The notes under the pieces were generated by a model. It made no database searches. It was not told where the DNA came from and saw only the letters and a list, made by a program, of their open reading frames with translations. DNA of 64,000 nt from an uncultured Planctomycetia bacterium (GTDB lineage Bacteria; Planctomycetota; Phycisphaerae; Phycisphaerales; SM1A02), in assembly GCA_937871505.1 (NCBI GenBank), contig CALMPF010000067.1, forward strand, positions 27,206-91,205, in the 5' to 3' direction. The first letter of the stretch is position 1. Each line of letters begins with the position of its first letter. Of the stretch, positions 45,802 through 54,976 are shown in pieces. The translations under genes and the position numbers were made by a program.

Positions 45802-48800
45802 ATGCACTCGCTCGATCTGCGCATCGTCGATTCAGAGTTCGTCCCGATCCCGAAGCCCCAGGTCGCGGTGACGGATGAGCGGGGCAAGGCGCTCGCCATC
45901 CGCTCCGAGGAGAGCCGCTGGATCGCCTCCGCAACCGCCGGCTCGATGCTGTCGATCCAGGTCGACGCTCCGGGCCATGAGCGCGAGCTGCACCGCGTGG
46001 CGCTTCGCGACCAGGTCACGACCGTGGTGCTCGGGCTGCGCAAGCCCGGCCAGCTCGGCTACTCGGTCGGAAGCGACCGGCTCTCCTTCACCCCCCGGCC
46101 CGGCGAAGCGCTGCTGCGCGTCGCGGGCCCGGGAGCGTCGAAGGCGATCGACGACGCGGTGCGGAAGCTCCGCGTCAAGAGCGTCTCGGTCCTTCCGGAG
46201 GCGAGCGCCGCGGAGGACGACGCGCTCGTGCGCGTGCAGGCCGCGCCGGAGCAGATGCGGAAGGTCGTCAGCGCGATCGCATCGCCGCGCCGCGCTGTGC
46301 AGGTGGCGCGGGTGATCGCGCACGGGAAGCGCCCGGCGGTCGGCCTGCTCGGCGAGCTGATCGTGCGGTTCCGGTCGGATGTCCGCCGCAGCGAAGCGGA
46401 ACGGCTCGCCGCGAGCGTCGGCCTCCGCATCGCCCGGGAGGTCCGCCATGCAGGGAACGGATTCCTGCTCGTCTCGGGAGGCGAGCCCGGCTACGAGATC
46501 CTCAAGGCCGCCGATGCGCTCATGGGGACCGGTCGGGTCGAGTACGTCGAGCCGAACCTGATCGTGGCGCTCGAGGCCGATCAGTACGTGCCGAACGACC
46601 ACCTCTTCGCGCAGGTGCCTCACCTCGGACTGATCCAGGCCGACGACGCGTGGGAGCTGCTCGGCAACGCAGCGACCGAGCTGCGCGGCGGATCGCCGGA
46701 TGTCACCATCGGGATCGTGGACCTCAACGGCATCGATCCCACGCATCCCGAGCTCACCGCCACCCTGACCGACGGGACGGGCAAGCTCGTCACGAGCGTC
46801 AACTTCGCGACCACGCCGATCGCGGCTCAGACCTTCGCCGCGCTCGGCGGCGACCACGGCACGCAGTGCGCAGGCTCTGCGACCGCCGCGTTCGACAACA
46901 ACCGGGGAATCGCCGGCGTGGCGCCGAACTGCCACCTGATCGGCGCGCGGATCGGAGGCGCCGCCGACGTGCTGCGCATGGCGGATCTCTATCTCTGGAT
47001 GGCCGGCTTCGCGAATGGTTCGACCATCGCGGGATTCCCGGCGCTCCCGTCCCGGTCGGCGGATGTCATCTCGTCCTCGTGGGGGTCCACGGGCCTGGCC
47101 CTGTCGAACACGATCCGCGACTGCTTCGACCATCTCACGAGCTACGGGCGGGGCGGTCGCGGCTGCCTGGTCTGCTTCTCCCTCGGCAACTCCGGCTACG
47201 GCGACTGCACCGATCCGCTCGGATCGAGATTCCGCGCCTGGCCGACCTACCAGAAGACCATCGGAGTCGGCTCGAGCATCAACGTCGCGCCGACCGATCC
47301 GATCGCGTTCTCATCGCACGCCGACCAGAACGGCGCCAACAGCAACCTCCCCGGCGTCGTCGATCGGCGGTCGTACTTCAGCCCCTTCGGCGCCACCGCG
47401 CTGCGCAAGCCGGACCTCGTCGCACCTTCGCACTCCGCGTACGGGCCGGCGCTGATCGATCCGATCCTCTCGACCGTGCGGGTCGGCACCGGCACCGTCG
47501 ATGGCTGTCCCGGAGCCGCCACCTGCAACGACTACGCCTTCACCTTCGGCGGAACGAGCCACTCGACGCCGACGGTGGCAGGCGCCATCGCGCTGATCCT
47601 CTCGGCCCGTGCCGACCTGAGCTGGGTCCAGGTCCGCGAAGTGCTCCGCGCCTCCTGCGCCCGGATCGATGCCGGCCAGACCAACGTCATCGGGCAGTGG
47701 CAGGATCTCGACGGGGATGGCGCCATCGACTACAGCCGCTGGTACGGGGCCGGCCGGCTCGACGTCCGGGCGGCGGTGGAGCTGGCGCTCGATCCCGCAC
47801 TCGCGCTGGCGGATGCCCATGTCCGCGAGAACCTCGCCGACGACGGCTCGATCCCGTCGACAGGAACCCACTGGAAGAGTCCGGACATCTGGGTCCGGCA
47901 GGATGCCTCGGAGCCGATTCCCGCGCTTGGCTGGGGCGCGGCGCCTCCGCACCAGAATGCGCTTCGCGGGAGCGACAATGCGCTCTTCTGCCGCGTCCGC
48001 AACCGCGGAACCGCCCCCGCTCCGGCGGTCTACCTCCGTGCGCTGCTGACGCACTGGGCAGGACTGGAGTTCGCGTTTCCCGCGGACTTCCAGCCCTCGA
48101 CCAACGTCGGAAGCCCGCTGCCCAACCCGATGACTCCGGGAACCTACCTCCTCGGCGAGACGCGCGTCGACGACCTGGCGCCGGGCGCCGACGCGATCGT
48201 CAAGTTCACCTGGCCCGCGGCACTGATCCCGCCGAAAAGCGTCACCGTCGGCAGCGCCACGGTGCACTGGCACCCGTGCCTCCTCGTCGATGCCTCCCCG
48301 CACGACGGTCCCGCACCGATCGGGGGACTCGCGGCGCCGGTCCAGGGCAACAACAACATCGCCCAGCGCAACATCGCCATCGTCGACGCCGGCGACTCGG
48401 GCGCCGACAGCGGCTTCGTCGGGATGATCGCCGGGACGCGAAGCGACGCGGGCGTCGCGACGCTCGTCATCGACGCCCGGTCGCTCCGCGGTCACGGCGC
48501 GATCCGAGTGCACCTCGCGGATGCGAAGGCGATGCGCGCCCTCGCCGCGGCCGCCATGGCCCTCCCGGAGCTTCGGGGCACCGGAGGTTCGCCCGGCGGC
48601 GCGCACCGCCCTGCGCCCGGTCGCTGCGGCGTGACCCTGGAGGAGCGCGCCCGGCTGCGGTTCACCTGCGGACCCTGCGTCACCATCGTCGACGCGGCGC
48701 CGGGAACGCGGATTCTCGCGCAGGGCGCCGAACCGCGACCGCCGGAGATCCGGACCGCACGGAGTCACGACCTCGATGTGATCGAGTTCCGCCGCCTCGA

Positions 48801-48963
48801 AGGTCGGATCGAGATCCCGATGCGACTCGCCTCAGCCCAGTACGTCCCTCTGCTCGTCGCCGTCGATCGCGACGGCGACGCGGCGCTCGAGGGCGAGCTG
48901 ACGCTGACGCAGCGGCGCGGCGACGGACTCGTCGCGCCCGGCTACGGAATCGCATTCGACTGA
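45802..48963 (+). CDS. Subtilisin-like serine protease (S8) without a signal peptide
   Basis: The 1053-aa protein has a long N-terminal region (1-290) including a fervidolysin-like prodomain segment (LLGELIVRFRSDVRRSEAERLAA...YVEPNLIVALEADQY). The S8 domain follows with Asp307 (IGIVDLNGIDPTHPE), His352 (GGDHGTQCAG), an oxyanion Asn (CFSLGNSGYGD) and Ser586 (FGGTSHSTPTVAG). A DLDGDGAIDYSRW loop could bind calcium. The C-terminal 380 residues are beta-rich with a CARDB-like part (FCRVRNRGTAPAPAVYL). The N-terminus MHSLDLRIVDSEFVPIPKP has no hydrophobic signal, unusual for this family. The first ATG after the hairpin is used; no Shine-Dalgarno is clear. Confidence 0.85.
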   Translation: MHSLDLRIVDSEFVPIPKPQVAVTDERGKALAIRSEESRWIASATAGSMLSIQVDAPGHERELHRVALRDQVTTVVLGLRKPGQLGYSVGSDRLSFTPRPGEALLRVAGPGASKAIDDAVRKLRVKSVSVLPEASAAEDDALVRVQAAPEQMRKVVSAIASPRRAVQVARVIAHGKRPAVGLLGELIVRFRSDVRRSEAERLAASVGLRIAREVRHAGNGFLLVSGGEPGYEILKAADALMGTGRVEYVEPNLIVALEADQYVPNDHLFAQVPHLGLIQADDAWELLGNAATELRGGSPDVTIGIVDLNGIDPTHPELTATLTDGTGKLVTSVNFATTPIAAQTFAALGGDHGTQCAGSATAAFDNNRGIAGVAPNCHLIGARIGGAADVLRMADLYLWMAGFANGSTIAGFPALPSRSADVISSSWGSTGLALSNTIRDCFDHLTSYGRGGRGCLVCFSLGNSGYGDCTDPLGSRFRAWPTYQKTIGVGSSINVAPTDPIAFSSHADQNGANSNLPGVVDRRSYFSPFGATALRKPDLVAPSHSAYGPALIDPILSTVRVGTGTVDGCPGAATCNDYAFTFGGTSHSTPTVAGAIALILSARADLSWVQVREVLRASCARIDAGQTNVIGQWQDLDGDGAIDYSRWYGAGRLDVRAAVELALDPALALADAHVRENLADDGSIPSTGTHWKSPDIWVRQDASEPIPALGWGAAPPHQNALRGSDNALFCRVRNRGTAPAPAVYLRALLTHWAGLEFAFPADFQPSTNVGSPLPNPMTPGTYLLGETRVDDLAPGADAIVKFTWPAALIPPKSVTVGSATVHWHPCLLVDASPHDGPAPIGGLAAPVQGNNNIAQRNIAIVDAGDSGADSGFVGMIAGTRSDAGVATLVIDARSLRGHGAIRVHLADAKAMRALAAAAMALPELRGTGGSPGGAHRPAPGRCGVTLEERARLRFTCGPCVTIVDAAPGTRILAQGAEPRPPEIRTARSHDLDVIEFRRLEGRIEIPMRLASAQYVPLLVAVDRDGDAALEGELTLTQRRGDGLVAPGYGIAFD

Positions 48964-49106
48964 GCCCGCGCGCAGCCCGCGCCGCACTGCGAGACCCGGC
49001 AGCGTGCGGCGGGCTGCTCCCGGAGCGCGGCGGCGCGCACGAGACCGTCGCGCTCCGGCGCTGCCGGGGGGCGGAGCGCAGCCCTCGCCTGGGCGGACGG
49101 CCGCCG

Positions 49107-49583
49107 TCAACCCTGCGCGAACGTCGCCCGGGCTGCTTCGTCCATCTCAGCCGGGGTCATGTCGCGCTGGTGGGTCGCGAAGGACCACGAATGGCCGAAC
49201 GGGTCGATCACGGAGCCGTAGCGATCCCCCCAGAACATGTCCTGCGGCGGCATCACCACGGTCGCGCCGGCCGCCTCGGCTCGCTTGATTGCGGCATCGC
49301 AGTCGGTGACGTACTGGTGGATGGTCACCGGCGTTCCGCCGAGCGCCTTGGGCGAGCGCTGGGAGCCGTCGGGGCAGAACTCGGGGAAGTCATCCGCGAG
49401 GAAGATCACGCGGTCGCCGATTGCGATCTGTGCGTGCATGATCTTGGTGCCGCCGGGGATCGTCATTCGAGCGATCTCCGTGGCCCCGAGCGCCTTCACA
49501 TAGAACTCGATCGCGGCCGCGCAGGGCTCGCAGACAAGATGGGGAATCAGGCCGTCCCGTCCGGGAGGAATGGGCTGGGTCAT
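49107..49583 (-). CDS. VOC-family (PhnB/glyoxalase-like) protein
   Basis: The 158-aa protein is of the PhnB-like VOC type: GLIPHLVCEPCAAAIEFYVKALGATEIARM, GDRVIFLADDFPE, VTDCDAAIKRAEAAGATVVMPPQDMFWGDRYGSVIDPFGHSWSFATH. The metal-site His and Glu expected of active members are only partly visible. A GGAGG lies 10 bases before the ATG at 49583. It converges on the subtilase. Substrate unknown. Confidence 0.88.
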   Translation of the reverse strand: MTQPIPPGRDGLIPHLVCEPCAAAIEFYVKALGATEIARMTIPGGTKIMHAQIAIGDRVIFLADDFPEFCPDGSQRSPKALGGTPVTIHQYVTDCDAAIKRAEAAGATVVMPPQDMFWGDRYGSVIDPFGHSWSFATHQRDMTPAEMDEAARATFAQG

Positions 49584-50278
49584 CGGTGTGGACCTCCGAC
49601 GCGGGGACAGGCACGGAACCGTCCGCGGCGACCGCCCCCGCAGCGAGCGAGAGCGAGGATAGCCGCGCGTCTCGTCGATGCCGACCGAGGCGGACGCGGG
49701 CGCTCGGTCATCGCCACGTCGTCGCCGCCGCCGAGGGAGGCTGCGTGCCGGCGCTGCCGGAGGCTGTTCGAGGACCGCGCGCTTCTGCGCGCATGCGCCC
49801 ATGCCCGAGATCGGGCGTCCGGGATCGCACACTCTCCGCGGGACGGGGTGCCGCGCGGCAGGCGCGGGACGGTCTGAATCCACCGTTCGGTCGCGACCCC
49901 GATCTCTCCGGCTCGCCCACGCGACTCCAGAGGGAGGCCCGAGGGCTCTCCGACCCGCCGATCGTCGCGAGCACGGTGATCGCGAACCCGTCCGCGAGCG
50001 GCCGGCGCCGCCCGCGACCCGCATGCAGGTCCGGATTCAGGATGAGGAGCTCCCGGGCGCGCCCGCCATCCGTGGTCTCCCGTTGCATGGCGCAGGCGGC
50101 CCGATCCACCGTCAGCGGCACGCGGATGCGGAACGCGAACGAAGTCCGAAGGATCGTGACGCCGCAGCGCCCCGCGTCCGCTGCCGCGGCCGCGCGAATG
50201 CCTCCTCCGGCAGCGTCGACGCTCGCCTTCGACCGGGCGCAGCGCGGGCTGCGTCTCCGGCTGGCCTGCCTGCCGCGC
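49584..50278. other. Intergenic region holding a diverged repeat copy
   Basis: About 700 bases without a supported gene. Blocks 49750-49791 and 50006-50163 match 2023-2064 and 2078-2235, so the region carries the second copy of a dispersed repeat. Frames on the minus strand stay open across the block but have no recognised start or family. Confidence 0.6.
50006..50163 (-). repeat. Dispersed repeat, copy B (partner at 2078-2235)
   Basis: The first 47 bases match 2078-2124 at 41 positions. A second match (ACGAAGYCCG) is exactly 133 bases further on in both copies, and CCCGATC between them is also in register, so no insertion or deletion separates the copies over about 140 bases. In one minus-strand frame both encode similar peptides (ending E-L/F-L-V/I-L-x-P-D-x-H-A-x-RGRR). 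Confidence 0.6.
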
Positions 50279-51232
50279 TCAGCAGGGACCCCACGCCCCG
50301 AGCAGGATGCCCAAGTCGGCGCCATCGACGACGCCGTCGCAGGTGAGGTCTCCGAGCGGGCCGCTCTCGCCGAAGACGCCGAGCAGGATGCCGAGGTCGG
50401 CGCCGTCGACGATGCCGTTGCCATCGAGATCACCGGGACAGGCTCCGCCGCAGAGGATGCCCGCGACGCCTATGACCCCGGTCGGAAAGAGACCCCACGC
50501 CGCGAAGTCGCCCAGCGACGAGCTGGTTGCGGGATTGTCGAAGGAGGTCTCGAAGACGGCCTGACCGAAGCCCCAGAGGATCGTGGAGACGCCGAACGTC
50601 ACCGGGTTCGGCCCGGGAAAGAGCGGAACCGGCACCGTCGCCTCGACAGGGAACCATGGACCGACGAACTCCAGTCCCTGGGGCACGAGGAAGGGATTCC
50701 ACGCCTCGGCTTCCGCGGGTGCGCTGCCGAACGCGGCTGTCCCCGCGCAGACGAGCACGCCTCCGCCGGCCGCGACGTAGGCCGCGAGCACGGCGGCGTT
50801 CGCCGCGCCGCTGCCCTCGACGCCTGCGAAGTAGACCGCGTCGAAGCCCTGAAGCGCCTCCAGCGAGATGGGCACCGAGGAATCGACCGTCCAGCCGTAT
50901 CCCGCGGTCGCCATCGCGGACGCCAGCGCCGAACCGGTCAGGCCGAAGTTCGTCGAGCAGACGAGGATGCTCCCGCCGGGTCCGGCGAGAAACTCGGCGA
51001 CGTTGAGGGCGAGCGTCGCCGCCTGCTCGGGAAGCGTCGCGAACGCATGGTCGGAGAGCAGCCACTCGTCCCCGAATGCGACGACCGTACCTCCGCCCGC
51101 CTCGCAGCCGCGATCAGGACCGGCGGCGATGAGCAGTGCGATCGAGCCGACGAGCGCTGCGACGGCGCTGCCGCGGCGGCCGAGACAGGGGCGGCGCGAC
51201 GCGGCGAGAGCAGAGACCGGGACACTCGACAT
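50279..51232 (-). CDS. Secreted protein with dockerin-like modules
   Basis: The 317-aa protein has a signal segment (AVAALVGSIALLIAAG, about 23-38). The middle (VVAFGDEWLLSDHAF, FDAVYFAGVEGSGAANAAVLAAYVAAGGGVLVCAGT) looks like a ThuA/GATase-like alpha/beta fold. Two dockerin-like modules ([32 protein letters not shown]) close the protein. AAGGAG lies 8 bases before the ATG. No catalytic residue is assigned. Confidence 0.78.
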   Translation of the reverse strand: MSSVPVSALAASRRPCLGRRGSAVAALVGSIALLIAAGPDRGCEAGGGTVVAFGDEWLLSDHAFATLPEQAATLALNVAEFLAGPGGSILVCSTNFGLTGSALASAMATAGYGWTVDSSVPISLEALQGFDAVYFAGVEGSGAANAAVLAAYVAAGGGVLVCAGTAAFGSAPAEAEAWNPFLVPQGLEFVGPWFPVEATVPVPLFPGPNPVTFGVSTILWGFGQAVFETSFDNPATSSSLGDFAAWGLFPTGVIGVAGILCGGACPGDLDGNGIVDGADLGILLGVFGESGPLGDLTCDGVVDGADLGILLGAWGPC

Positions 51233-51389
51233 CGGGAATCTCCTTCGCGGCGCCGCGACGCGGAGTCCGCTCGCGGCGCTGCACGTCGACCGGATGGACG
51301 CGGCGGACGCCGCCGACGGCGCCGGGCGCTGGGACCGCTCGCCGCCCTCGACAACGGCGCTCCCAGCGCGCCGCCGTGCCGCCCTGGCA

Positions 51390-52136
51390 CTACATGTAGA
51401 GCCCGCCGTTGACGCCGACCTCCTGGCCCGTGATGAAGCTCGCCGCGGGAGACGCGAGGAACGTCACCACCGCGGCGACCTCTTCGGGGTTGCCGAGGCG
51501 CCCGACCGGCGTCGCATCCTCGATCGCCTTGAGCGCCTTCTCGGGCACCGCGGCGGTCATGTCGGTGGTGATGAACCCGGGCGCGACGCAGTTGACGGTG
51601 ACTCCCTTGCGCGCGACCTCGCGGGCGAGCGACTTGGTGAACGCGATCAGGCCGCCCTTGGCCGCGGCGTAGTTCGTCTGGCCGAAGTTGCCCATCTGGC
51701 CGATGACGGAGGTGATGTTGACGATCCTCCCCCATCCGGAGGCGAGGATCTTCGGCAGGAAGAGGTGGGTGATCAGCGCAGGACCGGTCAGGTTGACGCC
51801 GAGCACTTCGTCCCACTCCGGCCGGGACATCTTGCCGAAGGATCGGTCGCGGGTGATCCCCGCATTGTTCACGACGATCTGCACGAGACCGAACGCCTCG
51901 TGGATCCGCTCCCCCATCACGTGGTTGGTCTCGTCGTCGGCGACGTTGCCCTGGTAGACCTCGCAGCGGCGACCCATGCGACGGATCATCTCCCGCGTCT
52001 CCTCCGCGCCCTGGGTGTTGCTGAGATAGTTCAGCGCGATGTCGGAGCCCGCCTCGGCGAGGCCGAGCGCGATCGCTCGGCCGATGCCGCGGGCGCCGCC
52101 GGTGACGAGACTGACCTTTCCCTCAAGTGGCTTCAT
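51390..52136 (-). CDS. phaB: Acetoacetyl-CoA reductase (PhaB/FabG-type SDR)
   Basis: The 248-aa SDR has TGGARGIG (12-19), NNAGITRDRSFGKMSRPEWDEV, the Ser in ITSVIGQMGNFGQ and the YAAAK active site, and ends NGGLYM. The ITRD and FGQTNYAAAK context and the GGL-M tail are as in PhaB, which reduces acetoacetyl-CoA with NADPH to the (R)-3-hydroxybutyryl-CoA used by PhaC. FabG of fatty acid synthesis is the main alternative; the pha neighbours favour PhaB. TACACT lies 7 bases before the ATG and no Shine-Dalgarno is seen. Confidence 0.82.
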   Translation of the reverse strand: MKPLEGKVSLVTGGARGIGRAIALGLAEAGSDIALNYLSNTQGAEETREMIRRMGRRCEVYQGNVADDETNHVMGERIHEAFGLVQIVVNNAGITRDRSFGKMSRPEWDEVLGVNLTGPALITHLFLPKILASGWGRIVNITSVIGQMGNFGQTNYAAAKGGLIAFTKSLAREVARKGVTVNCVAPGFITTDMTAAVPEKALKAIEDATPVGRLGNPEEVAAVVTFLASPAASFITGQEVGVNGGLYM

Positions 52137-52143
52137 GGCGGGG

Positions 52144-52149
52144 AGTGTA
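52144..52149 (-). promoter_or_regulatory. -10 box, probable leaderless promoter of phaB
   Basis: TACACT on the minus strand ends 7 bases before the phaB ATG at 52136. It is identical in sequence and spacing to the box at 7862-7867. phaB thus has its own start, separate from the upstream pha genes. Confidence 0.5.
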
Positions 52150-52230
52150 CTTCGCCGGAGCGGATCCGGACGCCCGCGCGACGCATGCGGATGGAGCGAA
52201 CCGCCCCGTCGCATGCGGAACCCACGATCC

Positions 52231-52300
52231 GAGCCCCATCGAGCCCAGCCGACCCCAGTCGATCCCAGTCGATCCCAGTCGATCCCAGTCGATCCGATCC
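52231..52300. repeat. Seven 10-bp tandem repeats
   Basis: Seven units of the type GATCCCAGTC. The three at 52261-52290 are identical and the flanking units carry one to four changes. The 10-base period is close to one helical turn. Confidence 0.85.
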
Positions 52301-52674
52301 GAGACAGGCGGGCGGCAGAGCGCTCGAGGCCGGCTCGCGGAGAGCAGGACGCACCGGCGCGCCTCATCCATCGGCTCGCGGAGATCCGGCGCAGCGGACG
52401 CGCGGGCGCGGTGCAGCCCCGCGACCAGTGCTTCCCACTCGAGGAGCGATGAGGGACCGGTGACGGTGCGCCGTGCCGATGCCACCTGGGAGATCGGCAG
52501 CCGTTGAAGTGACGGCCGGACCCGGAGAGGTCGTCGCGGCCTCCCGCTTCGCTGCGCAGGCCGCGGGGCCGGAGCGCCGCCGTCTACTGAGCGTGCGGAT
52601 GCTGCCCTTCGGCGCCGCCGCTCTCCCGGCAGCCTGCGGCGACACTCACTCGGGCTGCGGACGAGCTTGGCCTG

Positions 52675-53490
52675 CTACGCACTCGGATGCCAGCCCGCAT
52701 CGGCCCAGAGGGCGCCGCTGACCGCGCTGTTGCGCAGGAGGAAGCAGATCGCGTCGGCGATCTCCTCCGGCTGAAGGAGGCGGCGGAGCTGGGTGTTCGG
52801 AAGCACGTGCTGCTCGATGATGCGCGGGTCCATCGCGCGGACCATCGGGGTGTCGGTGAAGCCGGGATGGATGATCGCGCAGCGCATCCCGTGGTAGATC
52901 GCTTCCTTGGCGAGCGTGCTCTGGGCGCCTTCGAGACCGGCCTTGGTCGAGGCGTAGGAGACCTGACCCTTGTTGCCCGCCGAGGAGATGCTGCCGATGA
53001 AGACGATTCCGCCCTGGACCTCTTCGGTCGGCTGCCACTGACCGAGTCCGCGGCGGAAGCGCTCTTCGGCGACCGAGGCGATCGCTTCGATCGCCCAGTA
53101 GACCGGGGCGATGAGGTTGATCGCAACGGTCTTCTCGAAGAGCGACTGGTCGTAGAGCTTCGCCTCGCCGGTGGCCTTGTCGACCTTGACGGCGATCCCG
53201 TCGCGGACGATCCCCGCGCCGGGAACGCAGATGTGGACCGCCCCGAACCGCGACTTGAGGTCCGCAAAGACGCCGCGCCGGAAGGCCGGATCGGTCACGT
53301 CGCCGCGGAATGAGAAGGCGAACTCGCGGCCAAGCTCCCGGTTGACATCGGCCACCGCGGGCTCGACCGACTCGGACATGTCGACGACGCCGACTGCGCG
53401 GATGCCCAACTCTCCGAGCATGCGCGTGAGCGAACGACCGATGCCGCTGGCGCCGCCGGTGATGACCGCGACCTTGTCTCTGAACTGCAT
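52675..53490 (-). CDS. Short-chain dehydrogenase in the pha locus
   Basis: The 271-aa SDR has TGGASGIG (11-18), the Ser in FIGSISSAGNKGQ and YASTK in the active site. An insert (KVDKATGEAKLYDQS) precedes the catalytic Ser and distinguishes it from FabG. It lies between phaC and phaB on the same strand. A role in hydroxyacyl-CoA supply or 3-hydroxybutyrate use is possible but not shown. The start at 53490 begins right at the conserved FRDKVAVITGG strand. Confidence 0.8.
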   Translation of the reverse strand: MQFRDKVAVITGGASGIGRSLTRMLGELGIRAVGVVDMSESVEPAVADVNRELGREFAFSFRGDVTDPAFRRGVFADLKSRFGAVHICVPGAGIVRDGIAVKVDKATGEAKLYDQSLFEKTVAINLIAPVYWAIEAIASVAEERFRRGLGQWQPTEEVQGGIVFIGSISSAGNKGQVSYASTKAGLEGAQSTLAKEAIYHGMRCAIIHPGFTDTPMVRAMDPRIIEQHVLPNTQLRRLLQPEEIADAICFLLRNSAVSGALWADAGWHPSA

Positions 53491-53619
53491 GAAGATGGGA
53501 TCCGGGGAAGAGCGAGGCGGAGAGCGCGCCGGGCGTGCGAACGCGGCGCGCCGGAACAGAGGGTGGCTCGACGGCCGCAGGAGCGCGGCGGCCGCGCGGA
53601 GCGCAGGGCCGAGGCCGCG

Positions 53620-54837
53620 TCAGCGTTCCAGCAGCCACGCCGCCGCGGAGGGCCAGAACTCCTGATGAGCCCGCCCGCTCACCGCGAGGCCGATGTGGCC
53701 GGCCCGGAGCGAGCGCGTCGCCGTATCCGACGAACCGACCAGCCGATCGACAGGGTCGCTCTGCTCGCGCGGCACGAGATGATCGCTCTCGGCGACGAGG
53801 TTGAGCACCGGACAGGTGATCCGTCCGAGATCGATGCGGTGCGGGCCGAGCGGGAACTCCCCCTTGGCGAGCAGGCTTCGCTGGAGTCCGAACTTCACGA
53901 AGTCGCGGTAGACGGCTCCGGAGATCGGGATGTTGTCGTTGACCCACCCCTCCATCGCGACGAACTCCTCAAGGAACTTCTCGTCGGTCATCTTCTCCGC
54001 GAACCCCATCCACTTGCGGAAGTTGTTGTCGACAGGCTTGAGGAGGTTGAAGCTCGTGCCCAGATACCCCGAGGGCACGAGGGGGAACGCGTCGACGACC
54101 GCATCGACGTCGAAGACCGTCTCCTGCGTCCAGGTCTTCAGCAAGCAGTCGCCGCGCGCCCAGTCGACCGGCGCCGCCAGCAGCGTGAGGTTCCGGACCA
54201 GCTCCTGATGAAGGCTGGTGTACATCGCGGTCATCGTGCCGCCCATGCAGTAGCCGAAAAGGTCGAGCTGCGGCTGGCCTGTCACATCGAGCACGCGGCG
54301 GACGAGCCGGTGGAGCGTGCCCTCGATGTAGTCGTGGAGCGTCTTGGTCGACTCCGCCGCGGTCGGCACTCCCCAGTCGACCATCCAGACGTCGAAGCCC
54401 GCGCGGAGGTACTGGCGCACGACGCTCTTGTGCGGAAGCAGGTCGAGGATGTAGGGCCGATTGACCAGCGCGAAGACCATCAGCAGCGGCACGGTGCGCC
54501 GCACTGAGGAACCGATCTCGGCGCCGCGGAATCGGATCAGCCGCGTCGGTCCCTCCGTGGCGATCACGTCGTGGGGCGTGGCCCAGGGAGTGCGCTTTCC
54601 GACGATCTCCGCGACCTTGGGCCAAGCCGCCGCGCGCTCGCCCGCCCGCTTCCACTCGTCGAGCCACGCGCTGGCGACCGGACTGGCGGCGGCGAAAGGA
54701 CGCAGCGCGTCGATCCAGCCGGTGACGATCCCCCCGAACGCGGCGGTGGTCGCCTCGGTCGCGGCGCGTTGGGCGCCGGCGAAGGGGTTCGAGGGCGTCG
54801 CGGTCGAGGAGTCCGTTCGATCGTGGGTGGCGGTCAT
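53620..54837 (-). CDS. phaC: Polyhydroxyalkanoate synthase, class III catalytic subunit
   Basis: The 405-aa protein polymerises hydroxyacyl-CoA. The lipase-like box GYCMGG holds the nucleophile Cys197; Asp352 (AESDHLVP) and His381 (AGHIGLAV) complete the triad. PHKSVVRQYLRAGFDVWMVDWG, TKTLHDYIEGTLHRLV and FNLLKPVDNNF are typical. The length fits class III/IV PhaC (about 360-400) rather than class I (about 590). An N-terminal extension of about 50 residues is Ala/Thr-rich. It follows a phaE-like gene, as expected for class III. Confidence 0.93.
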   Translation of the reverse strand: MTATHDRTDSSTATPSNPFAGAQRAATEATTAAFGGIVTGWIDALRPFAAASPVASAWLDEWKRAGERAAAWPKVAEIVGKRTPWATPHDVIATEGPTRLIRFRGAEIGSSVRRTVPLLMVFALVNRPYILDLLPHKSVVRQYLRAGFDVWMVDWGVPTAAESTKTLHDYIEGTLHRLVRRVLDVTGQPQLDLFGYCMGGTMTAMYTSLHQELVRNLTLLAAPVDWARGDCLLKTWTQETVFDVDAVVDAFPLVPSGYLGTSFNLLKPVDNNFRKWMGFAEKMTDEKFLEEFVAMEGWVNDNIPISGAVYRDFVKFGLQRSLLAKGEFPLGPHRIDLGRITCPVLNLVAESDHLVPREQSDPVDRLVGSSDTATRSLRAGHIGLAVSGRAHQEFWPSAAAWLLER

Positions 54838-54976
54838 GGGGCGGTGCGGTCCGGCGCGTCGGGAGACCCCGGAGGACGTGGTGTCGGGCGGTTCGCGTGG
54901 GCGATCACGGGCTGGAGCTGGCTGGGGCTGCCGGGATCGGGCGGGAGCTGGCTCGATCAGGCGAAGTCAAGCGAGT

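Larger units (their letters stand above)
52137..52674. other. Intergenic region upstream of phaB
   Basis: About 540 bases between the SDR gene and phaB. It holds the 10-bp tandem array (52231-52300) and the phaB -10 box. No gene is supported. Confidence 0.6.

Noticed and set aside
49708..50433. A 241-codon minus-strand frame overlapping a dockerin-like gene
   Set aside because: Its first third is an out-of-frame reading of the dockerin-like modules at 50279-50433; the rest covers the diverged repeat and has no start of its own. It may hold a decayed gene, which is recorded as a finding rather than a CDS.
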